A DNA stretch of 64,000 nt, from NCBI GenBank assembly GCA_028281005.1, contig JANQKS010000030.1, positions 1-64,000 on the forward strand, read 5' to 3'. The DNA is from Pseudomonadales bacterium (GTDB lineage: Bacteria; Pseudomonadota; Gammaproteobacteria; Pseudomonadales; Azotimanducaceae). The notes under the pieces were generated by a model. That model did not search any database and had not been told where the DNA came from. It saw only the letters and a program-made list of their open reading frames with translations. The position numbers and the translations under genes are program-made. Below, piece after piece: positions 1 to 6,049 of the stretch (within the stretch, counting starts at the first letter, position 1; the number at the start of each line of letters is the position of its first letter).

Positions 1-32
1 TTGGTGCCAAGAAGTTGATCGAGGCGATCTAA
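1..32 (+). CDS. C-terminal tail of an unidentified CDS (partial)
   Basis: Reading from base 3, the frame gives nine residues (GAKKLIEAI) and then TAA at 30-32, which looks like the end of a gene entering from the left. It is far too short to name. No other reading of 1-154 is convincing, so that stretch is otherwise unassigned. Confidence 0.2.
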   Translation, partial: GAKKLIEAI

Positions 33-154
33 CAAGTTCGGTCGTCCAAACAAAAGTACCGCCAAATCAGTTCGTCTGACAAAGAGTTTTTCCACGGCCT
101 CGGCCAGGAACGGCCATTCGCCTAGGACTCCATGTCGTGAGCTGCCGAGTTCTG

Positions 155-688
155 TTAACCCGGCGCGGATTCAGAAACTGGACGGCCGGGTACTTGAATC
201 TGTGAGTAGTCGTACTCGATAGTATCGTCGGGATTCACGGTGCCCGCGAGCGACTCCTCTAGGCGGTCAACGTAGAAGTGCCAACCGGCCAGCACCGAGT
301 TTGATATTTCGTAATCGCTGCGGTGATCCTGTTTGAATCGTAGAATGTCAGTGAATGTCAGCTGACACCCCCCAGGAGTCGATTCGAGCCGCCATCGCAT
401 ACTGCCACACCGGAGTTCATTAGGCGGATCGTAGACCTCGACAATGCCGCTCACGTGGGCTGGCCCGTTACAATCACCGCCAAACCAAATATTGAACGCA
501 CCGCCTTGGCGATGCTCGAGCTGAAATCCCGGGAACCAGCTAGCCAAAGAGTCGGCATCGGTAATCGCATGCCAAACCTGATCTAACGAGTAAGGCATCA
601 CACGAACAAACTCCACCAGTGTATCTCCCGTATCAGTTTTTCCCACCTTACCAAGTCGGTCCGTTGGAACTTCGCGAATGTTCTTCAT
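155..688 (-). CDS. SRPBCC / AHSA1-family protein (START-like fold)
   Basis: A 177-residue protein of the polyketide-cyclase/AHSA1 type. These are small helix-grip domains with a hydrophobic cavity, often of unknown ligand. The sequence shows the typical order: an N-terminal strand with a 'PYSLDQVWHAITD' type helix (about residues 32-45), a 'LASWFPGF' turn, a central 'GGAFNIWFGGD' strand, and a C-terminal helix 'VLAGWHFYVDRLEESL' ending in a proline-rich tail. Its ATG overlaps the stop of the upstream ArsR-type gene by four bases, so the two are translationally coupled. ArsR-SRPBCC pairs are a common arrangement in which the regulator controls the SRPBCC gene. The ligand cannot be told from sequence. 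Confidence 0.8.
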   Translation of the reverse strand: MKNIREVPTDRLGKVGKTDTGDTLVEFVRVMPYSLDQVWHAITDADSLASWFPGFQLEHRQGGAFNIWFGGDCNGPAHVSGIVEVYDPPNELRCGSMRWRLESTPGGCQLTFTDILRFKQDHRSDYEISNSVLAGWHFYVDRLEESLAGTVNPDDTIEYDYSQIQVPGRPVSESAPG

Positions 689-1005
689 GTTGACTCTCCT
701 TGACTGTGTTTGGAGTGCAGATGACTTTCTAGAGCATCCAAGCGTTCAGCCCACAATTTACGAAATGGCGTCAGCCATTCGTCTAGCTCGCTCAGAGGCT
801 CTGGATTAAGGTCATACAGGCGGCGTTGACCGTCTGGAGACACGATGACTAGCTGGGCGTCGCGGAGCACCTTCAGGTGTTTGGACACAACCGGTTGGCT
901 CATACCGACTGTTTGCACGAGTTCGTTAACGGACTTTTGGCCGTCTACCAGCGCTTCGAGCAACTTCCGCCGATTAGTTTCCGCAAGTACGGAGAATGTG
1001 TTCAT
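685..1005 (-). CDS. ArsR-family winged-helix repressor
   Basis: A 106-residue protein with one winged-helix domain. The recognition region 'VNELVQTVGMSQPVVSKHLKVLRDAQLV' (about residues 26-53, written here in full only by position) is the classic ArsR HTH, followed by a wing 'SPDGQRRLYDLNPEPL'. The alpha-3 helix has no CxCxxC metal motif, so it is more likely of the non-metal class paired with SRPBCC proteins than a true arsenic or cadmium sensor. It is first in a two-gene operon with the SRPBCC gene. A dyad overlapping its own promoter suggests autoregulation. Confidence 0.85.
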   Translation of the reverse strand: MNTFSVLAETNRRKLLEALVDGQKSVNELVQTVGMSQPVVSKHLKVLRDAQLVIVSPDGQRRLYDLNPEPLSELDEWLTPFRKLWAERLDALESHLHSKHSQGEST

Positions 1006-1011
1006 GAAAAA

Positions 1012-1041
1012 AACATATCCCTATGGATATATATCTGTCAA
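1012..1041 (-). promoter_or_regulatory. Promoter and operator dyad of the ArsR gene
   Basis: On the minus strand TTGACA (1041-1036) is followed after 18 bp by TATGTT (1017-1012), a plausible sigma-70 promoter a few bases from the ArsR start codon. A perfect 6-bp dyad ATATCC-N4-GGATAT (1015-1030) lies inside the spacer and -10 region, where ArsR-type repressors usually bind. Autorepression is inferred. Confidence 0.5.
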
Positions 1042-1208
1042 GGAATATATATGTTCGATTTTCCTATTTTGATCGTCTGCTCGGGGTCGATAGCAAATCT
1101 TTGTCGTGCATCAAAAAGGATCCCTTTTACACCGCATACCCCAAGTTTCTATGTGATTGATTTATAAAAAGCTGGACTGGGGCAAAAGGGCTGGTTAAAA
1201 ATAAACTC

Positions 1209-1766
1209 ATGAAAATTGGCTACGCTCGCGACTCTACCGACGAACAATTGCTCGACATGCAGATGGATGCTCTGCAGGCGGCTAAATGCGACCAAATCTT
1301 CAGAGATGAAGGTGTTTCTGCGATCGCGGCCAATCGGCCAGGGTTTGAAGCCGCGCTCGATGCTCTGAGCTCCGGCGACACGTTGGTGATTTGGAAACTT
1401 GATCGAGCCTTTCGCTCAACCGTCGATGCCATCCTTACGCTCGATAGTCTGCGGGATCGAAAGGTTGGCTTTCAGTGCACCACTTTACAGATCGATACCT
1501 CTACACCAGAAGGCCGCAAGTGGTATCGAGATACGGCCTCCTGGGCTGAGTATGAACGAGAACTTGTTTCCCAACGGACAAAGGCGGGCATGGCTGCAGC
1601 CAAGCGGAGGGGAAAACACGTTGGCCGACCTCGAGCACTAAATGCTGAGCAAATCCAACATGCAAAAATACAGATTGAGCAAGGCGGTACAGTCAGCGGC
1701 ACAGCTGCCTTGTTAGGGGTTGATCGGTCCACACTGCGCCGGGCATTGGGGAGCGCTCATGCCTAA
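1209..1766 (+). CDS. Serine recombinase (resolvase/invertase family)
   Basis: A 185-residue small serine recombinase that would catalyse site-specific DNA inversion or resolution. The N-terminal catalytic domain starts 'GYARDSTDEQ', placing the nucleophile at Ser9 with Arg7 beside it. The active-site arginines appear as 'LDRAFRS' (Arg66, Arg69), a variant of the usual LDRLGRS. The E-helix region is 'YERELVSQRTKAGMAAAK', followed by 'GRPRAL' and a C-terminal Hin-type HTH (about residues 160-182). Length and order are normal, so it should be active. It lies upstream of, and overlaps, a protease/PIN pair; the next ATG (1759) is inside its last codons. A recombination site was not recognised. Confidence 0.9.
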   Translation: MKIGYARDSTDEQLLDMQMDALQAAKCDQIFRDEGVSAIAANRPGFEAALDALSSGDTLVIWKLDRAFRSTVDAILTLDSLRDRKVGFQCTTLQIDTSTPEGRKWYRDTASWAEYERELVSQRTKAGMAAAKRRGKHVGRPRALNAEQIQHAKIQIEQGGTVSGTAALLGVDRSTLRRALGSAHA

Positions 1767-2901
1767 ATATGATCCCATACCTGTTACCCCTGCAATCATC
1801 ACCTGGGCACGGAACAATGCCGGGTTCTCTATCGAGCAGGCGAAAGAAACCTTCAAGGCAATCGAGCAATGGGAATCAGGCGAGGTCATGCCTAGCTATC
1901 CACAACTTGAATCTATGTCAGATAAATTCAAGGTGCCGATCGCGGTCTTCTTCTTCCCGGAACCGCCAGACCTTCCATCAATCAGCGAGTCGTTTCGTAC
2001 GATCCCTGAAAACGAGTTCGACACGTTGCCGCCAAAAATTCGTCTTTTGGTTCGCAAAGCCAAAGCCTTTCAGATAAATCTTGCCGAGCTCACTGGTGGG
2101 CAAAATCCGTCCGAGCGCATCCTTACCAAAGATTTGACCTTCACAGTTGATACTGCCATTGAAACGATGGCGGCAGAGGTTCGCAAATATCTCGGCATTT
2201 CTATCGCGGATCAACTGAGCTGGCCGGATGCCGACAAAGCATTAGAGGTTTGGCGAGATGCTATCCAGGATGCAGGCATCTATGTATTCAAAGACCCCTT
2301 CCGGGATAAAGATTTTTCGGGGTTCTGCCTTTACGACGATCAATTTCCGCTGATCTACGTCAACAACACTACGCCGAAAACGCGCCAGTGCTTTACCTTG
2401 TTTCACGAGCTCTGCCATTTGATCTTCCATACAAGTGGGCTGGATGGGTTCACTGAAGAATTTATCGATCACCTGCCCGACGAGGACCGGCGAATTGAGG
2501 TTATCTGCAATCGATTCGCTGCTGAGTTTCTCTTGCCGGATTCCGAATTTGAGAACGCGATTAGCGGCCTCGAGGCAAATCGGGAAACAGCCGCCCTACT
2601 CGCTAACAATTACAACGTCAGCCGCGAGTTTATTTACAGAAAACTGCTCGATAGATCTCTCATTACGCAAACAGAATATCGTGAAGCTGCCGCAGCCTGG
2701 AAAGGCGAAGCGAGCCGAACGGGCAGCGGCGGCGACTACTATTACAACGTTATTGCTTATCGTGGCCGTCCTTACATTGGCCTGGTCTTAAGCCAGTTCT
2801 ATCAAAATCGCATTGATGACGTAGAGGCTGCCGACTATCTCGATGTGACACCAAGAAACCTGGGCACCCTGGAAGACTATTTTGCGCGGGGCGCTGTTTG
2901 A
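1759..2901 (+). CDS. ImmA/IrrE-type metallopeptidase with N-terminal XRE-like region
   Basis: A 380-residue protein counted from ATG 1759, which overlaps the end of the recombinase gene; an earlier in-frame ATG at 1720 would lie deep inside that gene. The N-terminal 60 residues resemble a degenerate XRE-type helix-turn-helix ('ITWARNNAGFS', 'IEQWESGEVMPSYPQL'). The C-terminal half is a zinc peptidase: HELCH at residues 216-220 and an E...CNRFAAEFLLP block near 247-260. This architecture is often the antitoxin-like partner of DUF4411 proteins and is also related to phage-repressor proteases (ImmA). The downstream gene starts on a TTG inside its final codons. Membership of a toxin-antitoxin operon is inferred from this pairing. 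Confidence 0.85.
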   Translation: MPKYDPIPVTPAIITWARNNAGFSIEQAKETFKAIEQWESGEVMPSYPQLESMSDKFKVPIAVFFFPEPPDLPSISESFRTIPENEFDTLPPKIRLLVRKAKAFQINLAELTGGQNPSERILTKDLTFTVDTAIETMAAEVRKYLGISIADQLSWPDADKALEVWRDAIQDAGIYVFKDPFRDKDFSGFCLYDDQFPLIYVNNTTPKTRQCFTLFHELCHLIFHTSGLDGFTEEFIDHLPDEDRRIEVICNRFAAEFLLPDSEFENAISGLEANRETAALLANNYNVSREFIYRKLLDRSLITQTEYREAAAAWKGEASRTGSGGDYYYNVIAYRGRPYIGLVLSQFYQNRIDDVEAADYLDVTPRNLGTLEDYFARGAV

Positions 2902-3368
2902 TTTACGTCTTTGACACGAACACCTTCTCCGATCTGTTTAAAAGCTACTACCGAGGAAGATTCCCAACACTGTGGGGGCACTTCGATCAAATGATCGAAG
3001 CGGGAAGCATTACTTCTACGCGCGAAGTAAAGCGCGAGCTTGAAATCGGCCCCGTTCACACGTTGATTGATTGGAGCAAGGACAACGCCGAGGTGTTCAC
3101 TACGCCTACCGCTGAGGAAGCCGCGATCGTTCGACGTATCTATGAGGTTGAGCACTTCCAGCAAAATATCGAGCTGAAAAAAATGCTCAAAGGAGGACTA
3201 AACGCTGACCCCTTTATCGTAGCAAAAGCAGGCACGATAGAAGGAACCGTTGTTACACTCGAAGTAGAAAAGCCGAACGCCGCTAAGGTTCCAAATATTT
3301 GCAAGGAGCTCGATATACCCTGCATGAATCTCGAGCAATTCATGGAAGCTGAGGACTGGCAATTCTAA
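2898..3368 (+). CDS. DUF4411-family protein (PIN-like, putative toxin)
   Basis: A 156-residue protein starting at a TTG overlapping the stop of the peptidase gene (TTGA). It opens with a PIN-type first strand 'YVFDTNTFSDL' (Asp6) and has further acidic residues at expected places (Glu43, Glu48 in 'STREVKREL', Asp104 in 'ADPFIVAKA'). PIN domains of VapC type are Mg2+-dependent RNases. DUF4411 is found next to XRE-ImmA/IrrE proteins, as here, and is taken to be the toxin. RNase activity is inferred; the target is unknown. Confidence 0.75.
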   Translation: MIYVFDTNTFSDLFKSYYRGRFPTLWGHFDQMIEAGSITSTREVKRELEIGPVHTLIDWSKDNAEVFTTPTAEEAAIVRRIYEVEHFQQNIELKKMLKGGLNADPFIVAKAGTIEGTVVTLEVEKPNAAKVPNICKELDIPCMNLEQFMEAEDWQF

Positions 3369-3383
3369 AAGTGGCTTAGGGCA
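3367..3383 (+). repeat. Left arm of 17-bp perfect inverted repeat
   Basis: AAAAGTGGCTTAGGGCA here is the exact reverse complement of 3586-3602. The arms begin at the stop codon of the DUF4411 gene, enclose 202 bp with one small ORF, and do not extend by another matching base on either side. Confidence 0.85.
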
Positions 3384-3422
3384 TTACGCTATGCGGAGCA
3401 GAAACCTGCGACCAAATCGAAA

Positions 3423-3432
3423 TCACTAGTGA
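3423..3432. promoter_or_regulatory. Palindrome TCACTAGTGA
   Basis: A perfect 10-bp palindrome 18 bp before the start of the 47-codon ORF. It shares the core CACTAGTG with the larger palindrome at 3627-3640, so both may be operators for one protein, perhaps the winged-helix protein at 3698. Confidence 0.4.
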
Positions 3433-3449
3433 CAAGAGGAGGAATCGCC

Positions 3450-3593
3450 ATGGTAAAACAAATGCTCAAAGCCGGAGCTCAAAACTCCGCCCTGTTGACC
3501 ATCTTCGGATGGCTTGCCTTTTTAGGATCGTTTTTCGTCACAGGCTTAGGTCTAGAAATCGCCTTTAAATCGGTCGCCAGGGTTCTGCCCTAA
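3450..3593 (+). CDS. 47-residue single-span membrane peptide
   Basis: A small ORF with a strong ribosome-binding site (AGAGGAGG seven bases before the ATG). The product has a short basic N-terminus (Lys3, Lys7), a hydrophobic stretch at about residues 14-36 ('LLTIFGWLAFLGSFFV' followed by TGLGLEIA), and a basic C-terminus. That is the shape of a small inner-membrane peptide such as a type I toxin or a mobile-element accessory peptide. The last codons and stop lie inside the right arm of the 17-bp inverted repeat. No family is recognised; function unknown. Confidence 0.55.
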   Translation: MVKQMLKAGAQNSALLTIFGWLAFLGSFFVTGLGLEIAFKSVARVLP

Positions 3594-3602
3594 GCCACTT
3601 TT
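3586..3602 (-). repeat. Right arm of 17-bp perfect inverted repeat
   Basis: TGCCCTAAGCCACTTTT, the exact inverse of 3367-3383. It overlaps the stop codon of the small membrane peptide. No target-site duplication is seen outside the arms. Confidence 0.85.
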
Positions 3603-3626
3603 TCACACCCAAATCGCCAATATTTG

Positions 3627-3660
3627 CGACACTAGTGTCGTTCTATACATACGAAGTATG
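3627..3660. promoter_or_regulatory. Palindromic operator region before the winged-helix gene
   Basis: The 14-bp perfect palindrome CGACACTAGTGTCG (3627-3640) is followed by the dyad CATAC-GAA-GTATG (3648-3660). A third, shorter dyad ATGCG-GT-CGCAT lies just before the start codon at 3698. Stacked dyads like these are typical of autoregulated plasmid or ICE control genes. Confidence 0.55.
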
Positions 3661-3697
3661 AGACGCAACGTCGATTTTTTTTATAGCATGCGGTCGC

Positions 3698-4177
3698 ATG
3701 AGTGAAGCGATATTAGAAAACGACGATACCGACGACGGTGCAGTGAATTACCGAATTCGGGAAAAATGGGGTAACGCAGTCGGCAAAGGCGGTCTTACGG
3801 GATACCTCGCCCTGCCTGAAGTGCTTGTTAGAGGACAGCATCGGCTCGGCCTGAACTCGACTGAGATGATGGTTCTCATCAACATCCTGTTGCACTGGTG
3901 GTATCCCGAAAAAATGCCGTTTCCGAGTAACCAGAAAATCGCCAAGCGCATGGGCGTTGACCCTCGCACGGTTCAAAGGGCCTGCAAAACTCTCGAGGAC
4001 AAAAAACTGATCAAGCGGGAAGTTAAGATTTTCCACGATAAAGAAACCAACATTTATCAGTCGCAAAGAACCATTGACCTTACGCGACTCGTCGGTCGGC
4101 TCAACGAGATTGCGAAAGATTTAGGTCAGTACGCAAGTGATGTCGGGTTGGGCGGGGCTGCGAAAAAGCAGCCCTAA
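3698..4177 (+). CDS. Winged-helix protein, HTH_36 / replication-initiator-like
   Basis: A 159-residue protein with one clear winged helix at about residues 50-112: 'LNSTEMMVLINILLHWW', 'PFPSNQKIAKRMGVDPRTVQ', 'LEDKKLIKREVK'. This pattern is shared by HTH_36 proteins and by the winged helices of plasmid and phage replication initiators. The acidic N-terminus and Lys/Pro C-terminus look disordered. It is too short to be a full initiator, so a regulator of the mobile region is more likely. Dyads upstream suggest autoregulation. It ends six bases before the tRNA-like gene. Confidence 0.7.
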   Translation: MSEAILENDDTDDGAVNYRIREKWGNAVGKGGLTGYLALPEVLVRGQHRLGLNSTEMMVLINILLHWWYPEKMPFPSNQKIAKRMGVDPRTVQRACKTLEDKKLIKREVKIFHDKETNIYQSQRTIDLTRLVGRLNEIAKDLGQYASDVGLGGAAKKQP

Positions 4178-4183
4178 GCAACA

Positions 4184-4297
4184 AATGGCGTAGCTCAACT
4201 GGATAGAGCAGCTCGGTTACGAGGTGCACTGCGAGAAGATTAGAGAACTCCAGTGTACCGCCGAGAAGATGCGGGTTCGAGTCCCGCCATGCCATTT
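4184..4297 (+). tRNA. tRNA-Arg(ACG)-like gene with a 37-nt hairpin insertion in the anticodon loop
   Basis: Acceptor AATGGCG (4184-4190) pairs with TGCCATT (4290-4296). The D arm is GCTC/GAGC (4193-4196, 4206-4209) with a GG-containing loop. The anticodon stem is CTCGG (4212-4216)/CCGAG (4261-4265). The variable loop is AAGAT and the T arm is GCGGG-TTCGAGT-CCCGC (4271-4287). The anticodon loop reads TTACGA up to 4222, is interrupted by 37 nt (4223-4259), then resumes with G4260; without the insert it is a 7-nt loop with anticodon ACG. The insert folds on itself (GGTGCACTG/CAGTGTACC, 9 bp with one G-U). D arm and anticodon stem resemble bacterial tRNA-Arg(ACG). Oddities: one extra base (G4211), two extra bases (CA, 4288-4289), and no encoded CCA. 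It may be a decayed or specialised tRNA-like RNA. Confidence 0.55.
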
Positions 4298-4683
4298 ACA
4301 ACAACGGGAAGTGAAGGAAGGGTGGCGCAGCGTTGGTCATACTATTCCAAGCGATTGCCACCTGTGGCCTAGATGGTGTGATTGCGGCTTACTGCCCCGC
4401 GCTGATCCTACACTGTAACCCTATTAACCAGAGATGCGCGCCCCCTTCAAAAGTTTGGTCAACATGGACCCTCCTTATTTTCAAGGATCAAATGAAGGGT
4501 ATTAACCGACCCGATTAGAATTTCCTCAGAAAAATTAGTTCAACTTCAGCCCATTTTTCGCCGAAAAAAATGCCGAGATAGCTGCATCTCAAAAAGGACC
4601 CACTTTTTAAGATCAGAATTAGCCCCATTTTGTCGGCATTTAAAGTAGCAGCAAATTGCTACTCATAAAGCCCTCCAAGTACT
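4298..4683. other. Gene-free stretch; possible IS21-family end debris
   Basis: No credible ORF. Repeated short motifs resembling IS21-family terminal repeats occur: CCCATTTTTCG (about 4550), GACCCACTTTTTAA (about 4598) and CCCCATTTTGTCGGC (about 4624), plus the inverted pair AAATGCCGA/TCGGCATTT. The hairpin AGTAGCA-N6-TGCTACT is at 4644-4663. No istA or istB remains, so if this is an IS end the element has been deleted. The identification rests on remembered family patterns and is tentative. Confidence 0.3.
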
Positions 4684-5027
4684 CCGGTCACCTTAAGTCA
4701 TTTACTGACCCACACCTCCGGCTTTGTTTATACGATGTGGAACGAAGCATTCCGCGACTATGTGCTGAAAAGCGAGACACCCCCGCTCGGCAGCTTGCAA
4801 CGCGCGGCCTTGCGGGTGCCGTTAATGTTTGATCCCGGCACCCGTTGGGAATACGGCATCGACTGGGCGGCGGGCTGGACGGCGTGCGGGTACTGGCCGC
4901 AAACACCGTCAAGCAGATGTGTCGCAACCACATCGGCGATCTACGTGTGCAGCTGCTCAAGGCAGCGGAGCCCGCCATAACCAATGACGCAAGTTCTTTC
5001 CGGGCAGCCTACCAAGAGTTTCACTAG
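4684..5027 (+). pseudogene. Remnant of a serine hydrolase of the beta-lactamase (class C/EstB) fold
   Basis: The frame starting near 4684 reads 'PVTLSHLLTHTSGF', the conserved block following the SxxK helix in this family, and runs to 'PGTRWEYGIDW' near 4865. The reading then shifts by one frame to 'GGGLDGVRVLAANTVKQM' and 'CRNHIGDLRV', which belong much later in the protein. The central portion (roughly 100-150 residues) is missing, and the N-terminus with SxxK and the C-terminal domain are absent. No start is left. It is a dead fragment, perhaps cut by the recombination that built the region to its left. A different, better preserved member of the family is at the right edge. Confidence 0.8.
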
Positions 5028-5045
5028 CCTGCTTACGAGGACTCG

Positions 5046-5936
5046 TTAACCACCCAAATTGCGGTTTTTCTCCGGCTGTTCAGTGTCATGGGCATCATCT
5101 GCGCCAGCAGTATTTGGCTCACCTTCTAGGTTTGTCTGCTGCTCGGCTTTTTGCACATCAGTCAGCACCGGCACATCGGTGGATTCACCCACAACGATGT
5201 TGTCGTCTTCAATCGACTTTTTGTCTGGGGAGTAGGCATCTGGGGAATCGGCTTCTGGTGAATCTGCCGCTGTCGACTCTGTCGCTGCCGTGTCCGCTGT
5301 CTGTGTCTTGGACACATCATCGGTGTTGTCCTCAGTCTTGGTGCTGTCCTGTGTGGCCTCGGACTCAACGGCAGCCGTTTTTTCCACTTCTTCGTCAGTC
5401 TGGTCTTGTGCAGCCGTCACCGATTCTGCGGATGTTGGCTCTGCGTTTTGCGCGGCTTCGGTTTTCTCCTCCGCTTGAGGCGGTGCCTCAGGATCACCTA
5501 TTGCAGCATCCGTTGGGTCTGCTGCGTCTGTTGCGTCAGCCGCAGTGGCCTCCTCAGCGGATGCCCCTGCCTCTGCTGTCGGGTTAATTTCTTTTTCTTC
5601 CCGCTCTGCCGAATCATCCTCGGTCAACAATGATGTGTTGGGACCGGCCAGCAGCGGCGTCGCGTCATCTCCACACAGGGCCACGGAGCTTTCCGCAAGC
5701 TGTCGGTGTAATTCGTTATAACTCTTATCCAAGGCACGAAACTTCTCCGCGGTTTCGGCAAACTGGCCGTATACCTCGGAGCGATAGTCCGCCAACTCGC
5801 TTTGCGACCCTTCAAGGGCTTCTTCCAACTCTTGCACCCGCGCGCGGTTGTCTTTGCCTTTCCCAACAAAAAAGCCAACCGCCGCGCCGCCAAACAGCGC
5901 CAGCGCCACAATTCCGATCACCATCTCTATCACCAT
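5046..5936 (-). CDS. YhcB/ZapG-like (DUF1043) membrane protein with long acidic C-terminal tail
   Basis: A 296-residue protein. Residues about 4-22 form one membrane span ('VIGIVALALFGGAAVGFFVG'), followed by a basic stretch and a coiled coil (about 30-80; 'RVQELEEALEGSQSELADYR', 'FRALDKSYNELHRQLA'). This matches DUF1043 (YhcB/ZapG), an envelope and division-associated protein usually near 130 residues. Residues from about 105 to 296 are low-complexity and rich in Glu, Asp, Ala, Thr and Ser, about twice the usual total length. The start at 5936 is followed by a second in-frame ATG five codons in; either could be used. The function of the tail is unknown. Confidence 0.75.
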   Translation of the reverse strand: MVIEMVIGIVALALFGGAAVGFFVGKGKDNRARVQELEEALEGSQSELADYRSEVYGQFAETAEKFRALDKSYNELHRQLAESSVALCGDDATPLLAGPNTSLLTEDDSAEREEKEINPTAEAGASAEEATAADATDAADPTDAAIGDPEAPPQAEEKTEAAQNAEPTSAESVTAAQDQTDEEVEKTAAVESEATQDSTKTEDNTDDVSKTQTADTAATESTAADSPEADSPDAYSPDKKSIEDDNIVVGESTDVPVLTDVQKAEQQTNLEGEPNTAGADDAHDTEQPEKNRNLGG

Positions 5937-6049
5937 ATGTGCTAATACCTCGCAAGAAGTTCAGCGTATGATACCCGGCCCGTGACGAGGTCTACATCAC
6001 CCGTGGGAATTTTTTGTCCGTGCATAGTCATCCGTGAATCCGTGAGCCC

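Noticed and set aside
1720-1758. Earlier start of the ImmA-type gene
   Set aside because: It would add 13 residues from inside the recombinase frame; ATG 1759 overlaps the stop in the usual coupled way.
5114-5587. Long plus-strand ORF opposite the acidic-tail gene
   Set aside because: It is the antisense shadow of the low-complexity tail; the Cys/Leu/Pro/Ser-rich product has no fold and no ribosome site.
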